Of a stretch of DNA of 64,000 bases, positions 29,703 to 37,722 are shown piece by piece. The notes beneath the pieces were generated by a model. It was given only the letters and a program-made list of their open reading frames with translations. It had not been told where the DNA came from and ran no database searches. Origin of the DNA: DASUPK01 sp963843085 (GTDB lineage: Bacteria > Actinomycetota > Thermoleophilia > Solirubrobacterales > 70-9); the NCBI GenBank assembly GCA_963843085.1, contig CAWJJG010000010.1:124001-188000 (forward strand), given 5' to 3'. The position numbers and the translations under genes were made by a program. Every line of letters starts with the position of its first letter. Within the stretch, counting starts at the first letter, position 1.

Positions 29703-29708
29703 TAGACT
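29703..29708 (+). promoter_or_regulatory. -10 TAGACT before rpmE
   Basis: TAGACT, eight bases, then ATG at 29717. Confidence 0.5.
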
Positions 29709-29716
29709 TGATCGAG

Positions 29717-29923
29717 ATGAAGACAGACATCCATCCCGAATACGTCCTCTCGCACGTCCATTGCTCGTGCGGAAACGACTTCTATACGCGCTCCACGAAG
29801 CCCGAGCTTCACGTGGAGATCTGCTCGCAGTGCCACCCGTTCTATACGGGCAAGCAGAAGCTGGTTGACACCGGCGGCCGGGTCGAGCGGTTCCGTCGCC
29901 GGGCAGCCAAGCGCGCCCGTTGA
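29717..29923 (+). CDS. rpmE: 50S ribosomal protein L31
   Basis: 68 residues, normal for L31. It begins MKTDIHPEYV and contains VHCSCGNDFYTRST and CSQCHPFYTGKQK. Cys pairs mark the zinc-binding form used under zinc-sufficient conditions. L31 bridges the 50S and 30S subunits. The ATG at 29717 follows TAGACT by eight bases; an in-frame TTG nine bases earlier is unlikely. The stop overlaps the next start (TTGA). Confidence 0.96.
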   Translation: MKTDIHPEYVLSHVHCSCGNDFYTRSTKPELHVEICSQCHPFYTGKQKLVDTGGRVERFRRRAAKRAR

Positions 29924-30942
29924 GCGCCGAGCCCGCGTCATCGCTGAACGGAGCGCGGCCGTTGGCCGCCCAGCCGGCGCGGGCCGCTCAGTCCGAGCGC
30001 ATGCCGGACGGCAAGCCCGTCGCCATCGGCGACGCGCCCGTCGGCGGGCAGGCGGTGCTCGAGGGAGTGATGATGCGAGGGGTCTCGACCTGGGCGGTCG
30101 CCTGCCGCAAGCCCGAGGGGGACATCCAGGTCACCTCCGAGCCGATCGTGTCCTGGGCCAAGCGCAGCAGGATCCTGCGCGTCCCGGTAATCCGCGGAGT
30201 AGTCGCTTTGGGGGAGTCGCTCAAGATCGGCTTCAAGGCGCTTGCGATCTCGGCCAACGCTCAGCTCGCGGAGGGTGAGGAAGAGGAGGAGATCGGCGGC
30301 TTCACCTGGGGCCTGACGATCTTCTTCTCGCTGCTGCTCGCGGTCGGGCTCTTCTTCGTCATCCCGGTGGGCGCCACCAGCCTGATCAAGGACCAGCTCG
30401 GGTCGCCGCTTCTTTTCTGGCTGGTGGAGGGCGTTCTGCGCACGACGATCTTCATCGGTTATCTGGCCCTGATCAGCAAGCTCCCGGACCTGCGGCGCGT
30501 CTTCCAGTACCACGGTGCCGAGCACAAGACGATCTCCTGCTTCGAGGCCGGGGACGATCTCGTTCCGGCCCGCGCCGCCGAGTACTCGCGGCTGCATCCG
30601 CGCTGCGGCACCAGCTTCCTGCTGATCGTGATGGTGCTCGCGATCTTCGTCTTCGCCCCGATCGGGCTGCCCGCCTGGTACTGGCTCGTCCTCTCTCGCA
30701 TCCTCGGCATCCCGCTGATCGCGGGGCTCTCCTACGAGGTGATCAAGTGGGCCGGCAAGCACCGCAACAAGAAATGGGTCCGGGCCGTGATGTGGCCGGG
30801 CCTGATGCTCCAGAACCTGACCACTCGCGAGCCGGATCACGACCAGCTCGAGGTCGCGATTCGCTCGCTCCAGGCCGTGCTCGCCGTCGAGGATCCCTAC
30901 GAGGAGAAGAAGCGCAACGAGGCGATCGAGATCGTCGCGTAG
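29920..30942 (+). CDS. DUF1385 multi-spanning membrane protein
   Basis: 340 residues. DUF1385 signatures: GGQAVLEGVMMRGVSTWAVA, FQYHGAEHKTISCFEAGDDL, LHPRCGTSFLLIVMVL. Four to five membrane helices are visible (TIFFSLLLAVGLFFVIPVGA, TTIFIGYLALISK, FLLIVMVLAIFVFAPIGLPA). An acidic EEEEEE stretch precedes the first helix. The family has no established function; in many Gram-positive bacteria it sits beside rpmE and prfA, as here except for the intervening block. TTG start overlapping the rpmE stop. Confidence 0.9.
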   Translation: MSAEPASSLNGARPLAAQPARAAQSERMPDGKPVAIGDAPVGGQAVLEGVMMRGVSTWAVACRKPEGDIQVTSEPIVSWAKRSRILRVPVIRGVVALGESLKIGFKALAISANAQLAEGEEEEEIGGFTWGLTIFFSLLLAVGLFFVIPVGATSLIKDQLGSPLLFWLVEGVLRTTIFIGYLALISKLPDLRRVFQYHGAEHKTISCFEAGDDLVPARAAEYSRLHPRCGTSFLLIVMVLAIFVFAPIGLPAWYWLVLSRILGIPLIAGLSYEVIKWAGKHRNKKWVRAVMWPGLMLQNLTTREPDHDQLEVAIRSLQAVLAVEDPYEEKKRNEAIEIVA

Positions 30943-30946
30943 CGAG

Positions 30947-30993
30947 GGCTGTCCGGACTTTCGGTTGCATAGGACCCCAAACTCCGGACAGCC
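30947..30993. repeat. 47-bp hairpin repeat, left copy (DUF559 cassette end)
   Basis: Begins GGCTGTCCGGA and ends TCCGGACAGCC, arms perfectly complementary (12 bp when flanking G/C are counted). The centre is TTGCATAGG. Identical to the right copy at 38 of 47 positions without gaps. It starts four bases after the DUF1385 stop and ends three bases before the DUF559 gene. Confidence 0.85.
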
Positions 30994-30996
30994 CGG

Positions 30997-31883
30997 TCAG
31001 GCGAGCATTCTGCGCAGCTCGTTCAGCATGAACTCGGGTTCTTCGCACACGTCGGCCCAGGAGTAACGCCGGAACTCGTCGCCGCGGGTTCGGGCCTCTC
31101 GCTCTCGGAGCCGGTCCTGTTCCCACGCGTACCGGGAGTTGTGAAACCGGTAGCCGTCGAGCTCCACGATCAGCTTGTGCTCGGCCCACCTGCAATCAAC
31201 GCGGCGGCCGCCGGCGAGCCGATTCGTGACCGGGACAGGTAGACCGGCCTTCCTCAGCCGGGCCAGGAAGCGAGACTCGAGGCGGCTGAGGGTGACGGGA
31301 ACCTTCGCCCCGATGACGCGGAGCAGCTTCGCGCGCCCCGGAGCGGTGGGCAGACGTCGAGCACCGCCTCGACCTGTCTCGGCGTCGTCCGGTACCTGAC
31401 TCCCGCCTCGTGGCAGGCTCTTGCGAGCGCGGGTTCGGGCAATGAAGAGGCGGTGTCCACGAGGGTGCGCGGGACGGTCGTGACTGGGAGCCCATTGCGT
31501 TCGCTTGCATCCCGGAGCTCGGTGCGCCGAGCTCGATGGACGACCACGCCTGGGATGCGTCGATCGCCTGGCATGAGGACTTCGGGCTTCGGAGAGGCGG
31601 CCTTGATCAAGCTCCAGAGGTGCGCAGCCGCTCGTCCCGCCAGCAGTGCACCGATTCCGCACGCTTTCACCGCCGCGAGGTAGCGGGCCTCGACGCTTGG
31701 GGCAAGATGCCCAACTCGATAGACGCCGCGATGCACCGGGATCAGCACCCTCTTCCTCGGCCGTGTCTTGATTTCCTCGGGACTGACGCCTCGGTCGAGC
31801 AGCTCGCGCCGGGTGACGACTCCGTGAGAAGCAGTCGCAAGATCCCGAATCACTGAGTCGGCTGTCCGGGGTTTCGGGTGCAT
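30997..31883 (-). pseudogene. AbiEi-like/DUF559 endonuclease-domain protein, frameshifted
   Basis: The N-terminal part in one frame (MHPKPRTADSVIRDL, HGVVTRRELLDRGVSPEEIK, RGVYRVGHLAPSVEARYLAA) is an AbiEi-type winged helix. After VEAVLD the frame changes, and the other frame continues RLPTAPGRAKLLRVIGAK, LSRLESRFLARLRKAGLPVP, VDCRWAEHKLIVELDGYRFH, the DUF559 Vsr-like nuclease core with D-x(n)-ELD. A single missing base near 31350 explains the break. The start codon lies inside the right hairpin repeat and the stop is next to the left one. The intact family protein would be about 295 residues. Confidence 0.8.
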
Positions 31884-31906
31884 AGCAACCACAAGTCCGG
31901 ACAACC
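31860..31906. repeat. 47-bp hairpin repeat, right copy (contains the DUF559 start codon)
   Basis: GGCTGTCCGG and CCGGACAACC form the outer stem (nine of ten pairs). The central TGCATAG is shared with the left copy. On the minus strand this centre reads CTATGCA and supplies the ATG of the DUF559 gene. Confidence 0.85.
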
Positions 31907-31919
31907 CTCCGTTTGCCCC

Positions 31920-31958
31920 CTAAGAGAGCTCTCACCGACGCCTTATCGCCGGTTCACC
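31920..31958. promoter_or_regulatory. Response-regulator box A (ferredoxin promoter)
   Basis: Starts CTAAGAG, then three 11-bp-spaced elements TCTCA, CCTTA and GTTCA. It matches box B at 27 of 39 positions with no gaps, and lies 21 bases before the ferredoxin ATG, as box B lies 22 bases before apbE. Confidence 0.6.
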
Positions 31959-31979
31959 ATGCCCGCCGACCATGGCGGC

Positions 31980-32186
31980 ATGAAGCTCAAGGTCCATATA
32001 GACAGAGGCGCCTGCCTCGCCTACGGGGATTGCGCCGAGCTCGCGCCGGAGGCCTTCGAGGTCGATGACACCGCCCACCTCGTCGGCAGCGCACCGCTGC
32101 GGAAGATGGTCGACGCGGCCCGCGCCTGTCCCTCGGAGGCGATCACCCTGATCGACGCCGAGACCGGCGAGCAGATAGCTCCCTAG
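31980..32186 (+). CDS. 3Fe-4S ferredoxin
   Basis: 68 residues. Cys12, Cys18 and Cys50 in GACLAYGDCAELAPEAF and ARACPSEAITL give the CX5C...CP spacing of actinobacterial 3Fe-4S ferredoxins, which usually feed electrons to cytochromes P450 or other oxidoreductases. No such partner is adjacent; the neighbours are a two-component system and a membrane electron-transfer pair. ATG 31980 is chosen since it places the upstream regulatory box as in apbE; in-frame ATG 31959 would put the start within two bases of the box. The stop overlaps the convergent kinase. Confidence 0.88.
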   Translation: MKLKVHIDRGACLAYGDCAELAPEAFEVDDTAHLVGSAPLRKMVDAARACPSEAITLIDAETGEQIAP

Positions 32187-33622
32187 CCGGGCCGGTAGCC
32201 GGGGATCCGGAAGCGGATCGTCGCGCCCCGACCCGGCGCCGAGCTCGCGCTGATCGTGCCGCCGTGCGCCTCCACGATCGCCCGGGCGATGGCGAGGCCC
32301 AGCCCGCTGCCTCCCTCGGCGCGGCTCCGCCCCTCGTCGGTGCGGTGGAAGCGATCGAAGATCCGGCCGAGCTGATCGGGCTCGATGCCGGTGCCGTCGT
32401 CGATGACCGCGAAGACCGCCGAGCCGTTCTCGGAGCCGATCGAGATCTCGATGTGCCCCTCGGGGCCTGTGTGCCGAACCGCGTTGGTCACCAGGTTGCG
32501 CAGGACCTGGGCGATGCGGTCCGGGTCGGCCTGGAGCTCCCCGTGCAGGCTCGACTCGACGTCGTAGTGTCGCGAGCCGAGCAAGGGTAGGTCTCGGCGA
32601 AGGTCCTCGACGAAGTCGTCGATCGGCACCCTGCGCGGCTGGACGAGGCCGCCGCGCTCCGCCTTCGCCAGGGTGAGCATGTCCTCGGTGAGACGCTCCA
32701 TCCGCCGGACCTCGCGCATCAGCTCGGTGGCCTCCGCGTCGACTGCTTGGCGATCGCCCGAATGGTCGGCGAGCTGCTCGATCCGGCCGCGAAGGACCGT
32801 GAGGGGGCTGCGGAGCTCGTGCGAGGCGTCGGAGACGAAGTCGCGCTGCAGCCTGAAGCCCTCCTCGAGGCGATCCATCATGTGGTTGAAGGCCTCAGCC
32901 AGGACGCCGACCTCGTCGTCACCCCGGTAGTCGATCCGGTGAGAGAGATCGCCGGAGTCGACGGCGGACGCCACAGCAGCCATCCGGCGCAATGGCCGCG
33001 TGATCAGGTTTGCAAGCCAGATCGCGATGATCACTGAGAGCAGGAGCGCACCCAGGCCGACCGCGATGAACCGGTTGCGAAGCGACGCGAGCGCCTGGTC
33101 CACCGACGTGAGCGGATCCGCGACGCGGAAGGTGCCGATCCGGTTCCCATCGACGACCACCGGCTCTGTCAGCACGCGGAGCCGTCCGGTCTCGTCCGTT
33201 GAGATCGTCGTCAGCCCGTCATCCGCTGAGACGATCCCGCCAGCCCCCGCCTCGCCGTTCTCGCTGTTCCCAGCGTGCGACTCTGCCAGTTCCTCGTTGA
33301 CGATGCGTGTCTGATTCGTGACGGGTGCGAGTCCGACGGGGGTGATCAGGTAGATACGCGCTTCGGGGTGGTAGCGCTGGCCGGCGACGAAGCCCTCGCT
33401 GGTGGCCTGCAGCCTGGCGGGATCGCGAGCCTTTCCGCGGCTCAGCACGCGTTGCTGGAACTCGGCGTACTGCTCGGTCAACTCCCTGTCGATGCGGCTG
33501 CGGAGGTTGGCGGCCGTGGTCTCATGGAGTGCGAAGAAGCTCGCCCCCACCGCGGCCATGCTGACCGCCGAGATCGCGAGCACCAGCCGCAGCCGGATGC
33601 CGCGCGGGACCCACCTACGCAT
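32183..33622 (-). CDS. Membrane sensor histidine kinase (OmpR partner type)
   Basis: 479 residues. TM1 (LVLAISAVSMAAVGASFFAL) and TM2 (FIAVGLGALLLSVIIAIWLA) enclose an external sensor of about 150 residues with no recognised domain. A HAMP linker follows. The phosphorylated His268 is in VSDASHELRSPL. The ATPase has LRNLVTNAVRHT, VIDDGTGIEPDQ and GGSGLGLAIARAIVEAHGG. ATG 33622 lies inside the end of the response regulator gene (eight-base overlap), so the two are co-translated. Confidence 0.93.
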   Translation of the reverse strand: MRRWVPRGIRLRLVLAISAVSMAAVGASFFALHETTAANLRSRIDRELTEQYAEFQQRVLSRGKARDPARLQATSEGFVAGQRYHPEARIYLITPVGLAPVTNQTRIVNEELAESHAGNSENGEAGAGGIVSADDGLTTISTDETGRLRVLTEPVVVDGNRIGTFRVADPLTSVDQALASLRNRFIAVGLGALLLSVIIAIWLANLITRPLRRMAAVASAVDSGDLSHRIDYRGDDEVGVLAEAFNHMMDRLEEGFRLQRDFVSDASHELRSPLTVLRGRIEQLADHSGDRQAVDAEATELMREVRRMERLTEDMLTLAKAERGGLVQPRRVPIDDFVEDLRRDLPLLGSRHYDVESSLHGELQADPDRIAQVLRNLVTNAVRHTGPEGHIEISIGSENGSAVFAVIDDGTGIEPDQLGRIFDRFHRTDEGRSRAEGGSGLGLAIARAIVEAHGGTISASSAPGRGATIRFRIPGYRPG

Positions 33623-34292
33623 CGGCGCTCACCAGCCGGTAGCCGGCCGAGCGAACGGTCTGGATCGGTGCTTCGCCATCACCATCAGCCAGCTTGCGCC
33701 GCAGGTATCCGATGTAGACGTCGAGGACGTTGGTGCCCGGGTCGTAGTCGTAGCCCCAGACCGCGTTCAGGATCTGCGCCCGGGAGAGGACCTGGTCCGG
33801 GTGACGCATCAGGTAGGCCAGCAGCTCGAACTCGCGAGCCGTCAATCTGACCGCCTTGCCGTCCCGGTCCACCTCGCGGGTCCGGAAGTCCAGGCTGATG
33901 CCGCCGACCTCCAGTGAGGTGGCGTTCACCTGCCCCGGTTGGCGCAGGTGCGCCCTGATCCTCGCGAGCAGCTCGGCGAAGGCGAACGGCTTGGTCAGGT
34001 AGTCGCTCGCTCCCAGGTCCAGTCCGGTGACGACGTCGTCCGTCTCGGCGAGGGCGGTCAGCATGATCACCGGCAGCGCCTCGTTCTCCTCGCGGATCGC
34101 CTTGATCACCTCGAGCCCGCTGAGCTTCGGAAGGAGCACGTCGAGGATGATCAGCGCGTAGTCGCCCGTGCGCGCGAGCGCCAGGCCCTCCTCGCCGTCA
34201 TAGGCGCAGGAGACCGAATACCCCTCGGCCTCGAGCCCTCGCTGCACGAACTCCGCGATGGGGCGTTCGTCCTCGACCACCAGAATACGCAT
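33615..34292 (-). CDS. OmpR/PhoB-family response regulator
   Basis: 225 residues. The receiver has acidic residues in VVEDERPIAE, phospho-acceptor Asp51 in LIILDVLLPKLSG and Lys in DYLTKPFAFAEL. The winged-helix domain ends with RAQILNAVWGYDYDPGTNVLDV and LRRKLADGDGEAPIQTVRSAGYRL. Family members bind tandem 11-bp direct repeats. Two such boxes lie at 31920 and 34334, flanking this two-component pair. TAGCAT six bases before the ATG suggests a leaderless mRNA. Confidence 0.95.
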   Translation of the reverse strand: MRILVVEDERPIAEFVQRGLEAEGYSVSCAYDGEEGLALARTGDYALIILDVLLPKLSGLEVIKAIREENEALPVIMLTALAETDDVVTGLDLGASDYLTKPFAFAELLARIRAHLRQPGQVNATSLEVGGISLDFRTREVDRDGKAVRLTAREFELLAYLMRHPDQVLSRAQILNAVWGYDYDPGTNVLDVYIGYLRRKLADGDGEAPIQTVRSAGYRLVSADA

Positions 34293-34298
34293 GGGGCC

Positions 34299-34304
34299 AT
34301 GCTA
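34299..34304 (-). promoter_or_regulatory. Leaderless-type -10 TAGCAT
   Basis: TAGCAT, six bases, then the ATG of the response regulator at 34292. Confidence 0.5.
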
Positions 34305-34333
34305 GGCGGGCGCCCGCGAGCGCCCAGAATCTT

Positions 34334-34372
34334 CTAAGAGGACTCTCATCGGGTCCTTACGGGCAGTTCATG
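34334..34372. promoter_or_regulatory. Response-regulator box B (apbE promoter)
   Basis: CTAAGAG followed by TCTCA, CCTTA and GTTCA at 11-base spacing, in the divergent gap between the response regulator and apbE. TATTCC (34385-34390) may be the -10. The site could also act on the regulator's own promoter. Confidence 0.6.
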
Positions 34373-34394
34373 CCTCGGACCGACTATTCCGTAC

Positions 34395-35384
34395 GTGATC
34401 TCGAGCAGCGAGCAGCCCTACGTGGAGAGCGACCGGCGCTTCCAGCTCTTCGGCTCCCACGTGCGTGTCCTGATCGGCCCGCCGGTGCGGGCCGGGCTTC
34501 CCTCGCCCGAGGCCATGGGGATCCAGATCGAGTTCTTCCTCCGCCTGCTTCATCGCAAGCTGACCCGCTTCGACGAGGGCTCCGAGCTTTGCGCCCTCAA
34601 CTCGGAGCCGGGGGAGAGCTGCTCGGTCAGCCCGACGCTCGCGGTCGCGGTCAATGCGGCTCTCTGGGCCGCCCGCCGCTCGGGTGGGCTCGTCGATCCG
34701 ACCCTGGTGGGTGAGCTCGAGGATGCCGGGTACGCGACCTCTCGGGTCGGCCTGCCGGCAGCGAACATAGCCGGCGCCCTGGCGCTCGCCCCCGAGCGAG
34801 GATCCGCCGCTCCCCGGTCGGATTCCCGCTGGAGCGGCATCGCGGTCGACCCGGTGGCCGGTGTGGTGAGCAGGCCGCCCGGAGTGCGGATCGACACCGG
34901 CGGGAGTGGCAAGGGGCTCGCCGCGGATCTGGCGGCCGAGCGCCTCGCCGGCTACGCCGCCTTCGTCGTCGACGCGGGCGGTGACCTGCGACTGGGCGGA
35001 GAGCACCCGCTCGAGCGCCTGGTGCGAATCGACCATCCGCTCGAGGATGGGATCGCCCACGAATTCAGCCTCGATCGTGGCGCCGTGGCGACCAGCGGGA
35101 TCAAGACCCGGCTCTGGCGCACCCCCGACGGCTTCGCCCATCACCTGCTCGACCCGTCCACCGGGAAGCCCGCGTGGACCGGACTGATCCAGGCGAGCGC
35201 GCTCGGCACGACGGCGCTCGAGGCGGAGACGATCGCCAAGATGGCCTTTCTCTCCGGGCCCGATAGGGCTCGCGAGATCCTCTCCGATCAGGGCGGGCTG
35301 ATCGTCCTCGACGACGGGACGGTCGAGCTGTGCGGCCCGATTCCGGAGCGGTCCGGCGATCGCATCGAGACGGTGGCCGCATGA
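34395..35384 (+). CDS. apbE: FAD:protein FMN transferase (ApbE family), without signal peptide
   Basis: 329 residues. ApbE uses FAD to attach FMN covalently to a Thr or Ser of acceptor proteins. Signatures: KLTRFDEGSELCALN, DTGGSGKGLAADLAAERL, VVDAGGDLRLGG, ATSGIKTRLWR, HLLDPSTGKPAWTG, TTALEAETIAKMAFLSGPDR. It starts at GTG 34395 with no signal peptide or lipobox, unlike exported ApbE proteins, so it acts in the cytosol. The next gene overlaps (ATGA). A classical FMN-binding acceptor domain is not seen nearby. Confidence 0.88.
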   Translation: MISSSEQPYVESDRRFQLFGSHVRVLIGPPVRAGLPSPEAMGIQIEFFLRLLHRKLTRFDEGSELCALNSEPGESCSVSPTLAVAVNAALWAARRSGGLVDPTLVGELEDAGYATSRVGLPAANIAGALALAPERGSAAPRSDSRWSGIAVDPVAGVVSRPPGVRIDTGGSGKGLAADLAAERLAGYAAFVVDAGGDLRLGGEHPLERLVRIDHPLEDGIAHEFSLDRGAVATSGIKTRLWRTPDGFAHHLLDPSTGKPAWTGLIQASALGTTALEAETIAKMAFLSGPDRAREILSDQGGLIVLDDGTVELCGPIPERSGDRIETVAA

Positions 35385-36019
35385 GCTACACGGATCCCAG
35401 CCAACACATCTTCTGGATCGCAAGTCGCGCGTTCGGCGTCGTGGCGCTGGTGCTCGCCGCGGTCTCGGTCGGCATGGGCCTCGCCATGGCGATGCGCTCC
35501 GCCAAGGGGCCGGGCGCGATGGCGCGCCTCAAGCAGGCTCATGAGGCGACCGCGCTCACAGCCCTGATCTTCATCGCCGCGCACGGCCTCGTCCTGCTCG
35601 GCGACACCTATCTGCGACCGGGCCTCTCCGGGATCGCCATCCCCTTCGTCATGTCGCACAAGCCCCTCTGGACCGGCCTGGGCGTCGTCGGCGGATGGCT
35701 GGCCGCGCTGCTCGGGCTGAGCTTCTACGTGCGGCGCTGGATTGGCCCGGGTCTCTGGCGAAAGATGCATCGCTGGACCCTCGCCGTCTACGTGCTCGCC
35801 GTGGTCCATACACTCGGCGCCGGCACCGACGCCCGGTCCTTCTGGCTGCTCGTGATCGTGATCGCGACCGTTGCCCCGCTCACCGTGATGGCCGCGGTGC
35901 GGCTCCTGCCGAGCGATGAGCCGGCGAGGGGACGGCCGCGGCGCCGCATCCCGCTGCCCTCCGAGCAGCTCTCGAGGCCCGCGCCGGCAAGCTCCTACGA
36001 CTACGAGCCGGCGCAATGA
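35381..36019 (+). CDS. Ferric-reductase-like bis-heme transmembrane protein
   Basis: 212 residues with five hydrophobic helices. Two His pairs, His54/His68 and His130/His143, are spaced HX13H and HX12H on two helices, the arrangement that binds two stacked b hemes in ferric reductase/NOX-like membrane domains. No FAD/NADPH domain is attached, so electrons must come from a separate flavoprotein or ferredoxin. It overlaps apbE by four bases and the next gene by four bases (ATGA at both joints). Probably moves electrons across the membrane. Confidence 0.85.
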   Translation: MSYTDPSQHIFWIASRAFGVVALVLAAVSVGMGLAMAMRSAKGPGAMARLKQAHEATALTALIFIAAHGLVLLGDTYLRPGLSGIAIPFVMSHKPLWTGLGVVGGWLAALLGLSFYVRRWIGPGLWRKMHRWTLAVYVLAVVHTLGAGTDARSFWLLVIVIATVAPLTVMAAVRLLPSDEPARGRPRRRIPLPSEQLSRPAPASSYDYEPAQ

Positions 36020-36462
36020 GCCAGGACCGCAGATATCCCGAGCGAGCGTCGCGCCGCTATGGCGAGCGCCCGCGCACCGCGCGTGACGCGCAGCGTCGCC
36101 GCTACACGGCCCGCAGGCCGCTGCAGTCGACGAAGGCGCTCACCGCGAAGCTCGCGCTGCTGTGCGTCGTCGCGACGCTCGCCGTCGGAGGGCTGATCGC
36201 CGCCCAGATGGCCGCCGGCAAGGACCCGGCGCTCGGCCCGAAGGCGACCGCCAAGACCAAGAAGGCCAAGGCCTCCAGCGCGAGCAGCGGGTCCTCGGGC
36301 GGTGGCTCAGCCGGCACCAGCTCCGCGACGGACCCCTATGCGCAGACCTACGGGGACGACGGCTACTACGGCTACTCCGGGTCGAGCGGATACTCGTCGG
36401 GCTCGAGCGGCTACTCGACCCAGCAGTCCGCCCCGGCGCCGGTCACAAGCAGCACCTCGTAG
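36016..36462 (+). CDS. Single-span anchor protein with Gly/Ser/Tyr-rich external tail
   Basis: 148 residues. The first 40 are Arg-rich and cytosolic (ASRRYGERPRTARDAQRRRY), then comes one helix (LALLCVVATLAVGGLIAA). The outer part is Lys-rich (KATAKTKKAKA) and then a repeat of GYSGSSGYSSGSSGYST with many Tyr and Ser. No known FMN-acceptor motif is clear. Being the last gene of the apbE operon and exported, it may replace the usual FMN-binding partner. Function is not established. Confidence 0.7.
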   Translation: MSQDRRYPERASRRYGERPRTARDAQRRRYTARRPLQSTKALTAKLALLCVVATLAVGGLIAAQMAAGKDPALGPKATAKTKKAKASSASSGSSGGGSAGTSSATDPYAQTYGDDGYYGYSGSSGYSSGSSGYSTQQSAPAPVTSSTS

Positions 36463-37722
36463 TCACCCGGCGATCGTCAGGGCCCCGAGCGCGAGCACCG
36501 ACGCCCCGATCAACCCCAGCGCCACGCCGGTGGCGATCCGGCCGCGTGTGCCGAGAACCTCGTCGCCCATCAGCTCGCTGTCGGTCGCGAGCCGGCGCAT
36601 AAAGGGCAATATCACCAGCAGGAGAATCGCGTTGAGCGCCTGCGAGAGGAAGAGGATCTGGATCAGGGGTGCGCCCGGGATCAGCACGAGCACCGCGGCG
36701 ATCACCACGACGACTCCGTAGCTCAGGTAGAAGAGCGGCGCCTCCGAGAAGCTGTCGTCGACGTCGGCGGGCTTCCCCGCAGTCTCCGCGACGGAGTACG
36801 CGGTGGAGAGGGGGACGACCGCCGCGGCCAGCAGGGCGGCGCCGATGAACCCGACTGCGAACAGGGTGGAGGCACTGCTTCCGGCCAGCGGCTCCAGCGC
36901 CCTGGCGGCGTCGCTCGCGTCGTTGACCTCGATGCCGTTGACGTGGAGGGTGGCGGCGCAGGCGACGACGACGAAGAACCCGATCACGCCCGTCAGCAGG
37001 GCGCCCACGATCACGTCAACGTTCTCGAAGCGCAGATCCTTGAGCGTCAGGTGCTTGTCCGCCGCGTAGGACTGAATGAAGACCAGCCCCCAAGGGGCGA
37101 GGGTGGTGCCGATGGTGGCGACGGCGATCAGGACCGCGTCGCGCGTCAGGGGCAGGTGGGGCACGACGAGCCCCTTCGCGGCGGCGCCCCAGTCCGGATG
37201 GGCGAGCAGTCCCGACGCGATGTACGTGACGAAGACGGCGCTGAGCAGGAGCAGGACGTGCTCGACGCGATGGAAGGAACCTCGGAGGACGAGCGCGGAG
37301 ACGCCGATCCCGGCGAGGGGCACGCTGGCGTAGCGGCTGATACCCGCCAGCTCGAAGCCGGCGGCGACTCCGGCGAACTCCGCACACATCGTGCCCACGT
37401 TGGCGATGATCAGCGCGGCAAGCACGATCCTGGCGTCTCGCCGGCCGCGATGTGTCCGCACGAGGGTGAGGAGGCCCTTGCGAGTGACCACGCCCATTCG
37501 CGCCGCGACGAGGTGGTAGACGATCAGGGCGGCGGTGGAGACGGCGAGCACCCAGAGCAGCTCGTACCCATACTTCGAGCCCAGGATCGAATATGTCGTG
37601 ATCCCGGCGGGGTCGTCGTCGGAGAGCCCGGCCAGGATCCCCGGCCCGACCACGGCGAGCAGTGCGGCGAGGTATCCCGCGCTGAGCAGCGCCGGCCGAT
37701 GGCGCAGCAGGCGGGCATGCAG
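36463..37722 (-). CDS. Nramp-related divalent metal transporter (start uncertain)
   Basis: About 420 residues and 10-11 membrane helices of the Nramp fold. The helix-1 motif reads SDDDPAGITTYS, where canonical Nramp has DPGN, and helix 6 has TTLAPWGLVFIQ instead of the MPH motif. This resembles the Nramp-related branch whose metal range (Mg, Mn, others) differs. Coding sequence clearly extends upstream of GTG 37653, yet no ATG, GTG or TTG occurs in frame until inside prfA; a CTG at 37722 is given as approximate start. It converges without gap on the tail-protein gene. Confidence 0.75.
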   Translation of the reverse strand: MHARLLRHRPALLSAGYLAALLAVVGPGILAGLSDDDPAGITTYSILGSKYGYELLWVLAVSTAALIVYHLVAARMGVVTRKGLLTLVRTHRGRRDARIVLAALIIANVGTMCAEFAGVAAGFELAGISRYASVPLAGIGVSALVLRGSFHRVEHVLLLLSAVFVTYIASGLLAHPDWGAAAKGLVVPHLPLTRDAVLIAVATIGTTLAPWGLVFIQSYAADKHLTLKDLRFENVDVIVGALLTGVIGFFVVVACAATLHVNGIEVNDASDAARALEPLAGSSASTLFAVGFIGAALLAAAVVPLSTAYSVAETAGKPADVDDSFSEAPLFYLSYGVVVVIAAVLVLIPGAPLIQILFLSQALNAILLLVILPFMRRLATDSELMGDEVLGTRGRIATGVALGLIGASVLALGALTIAG

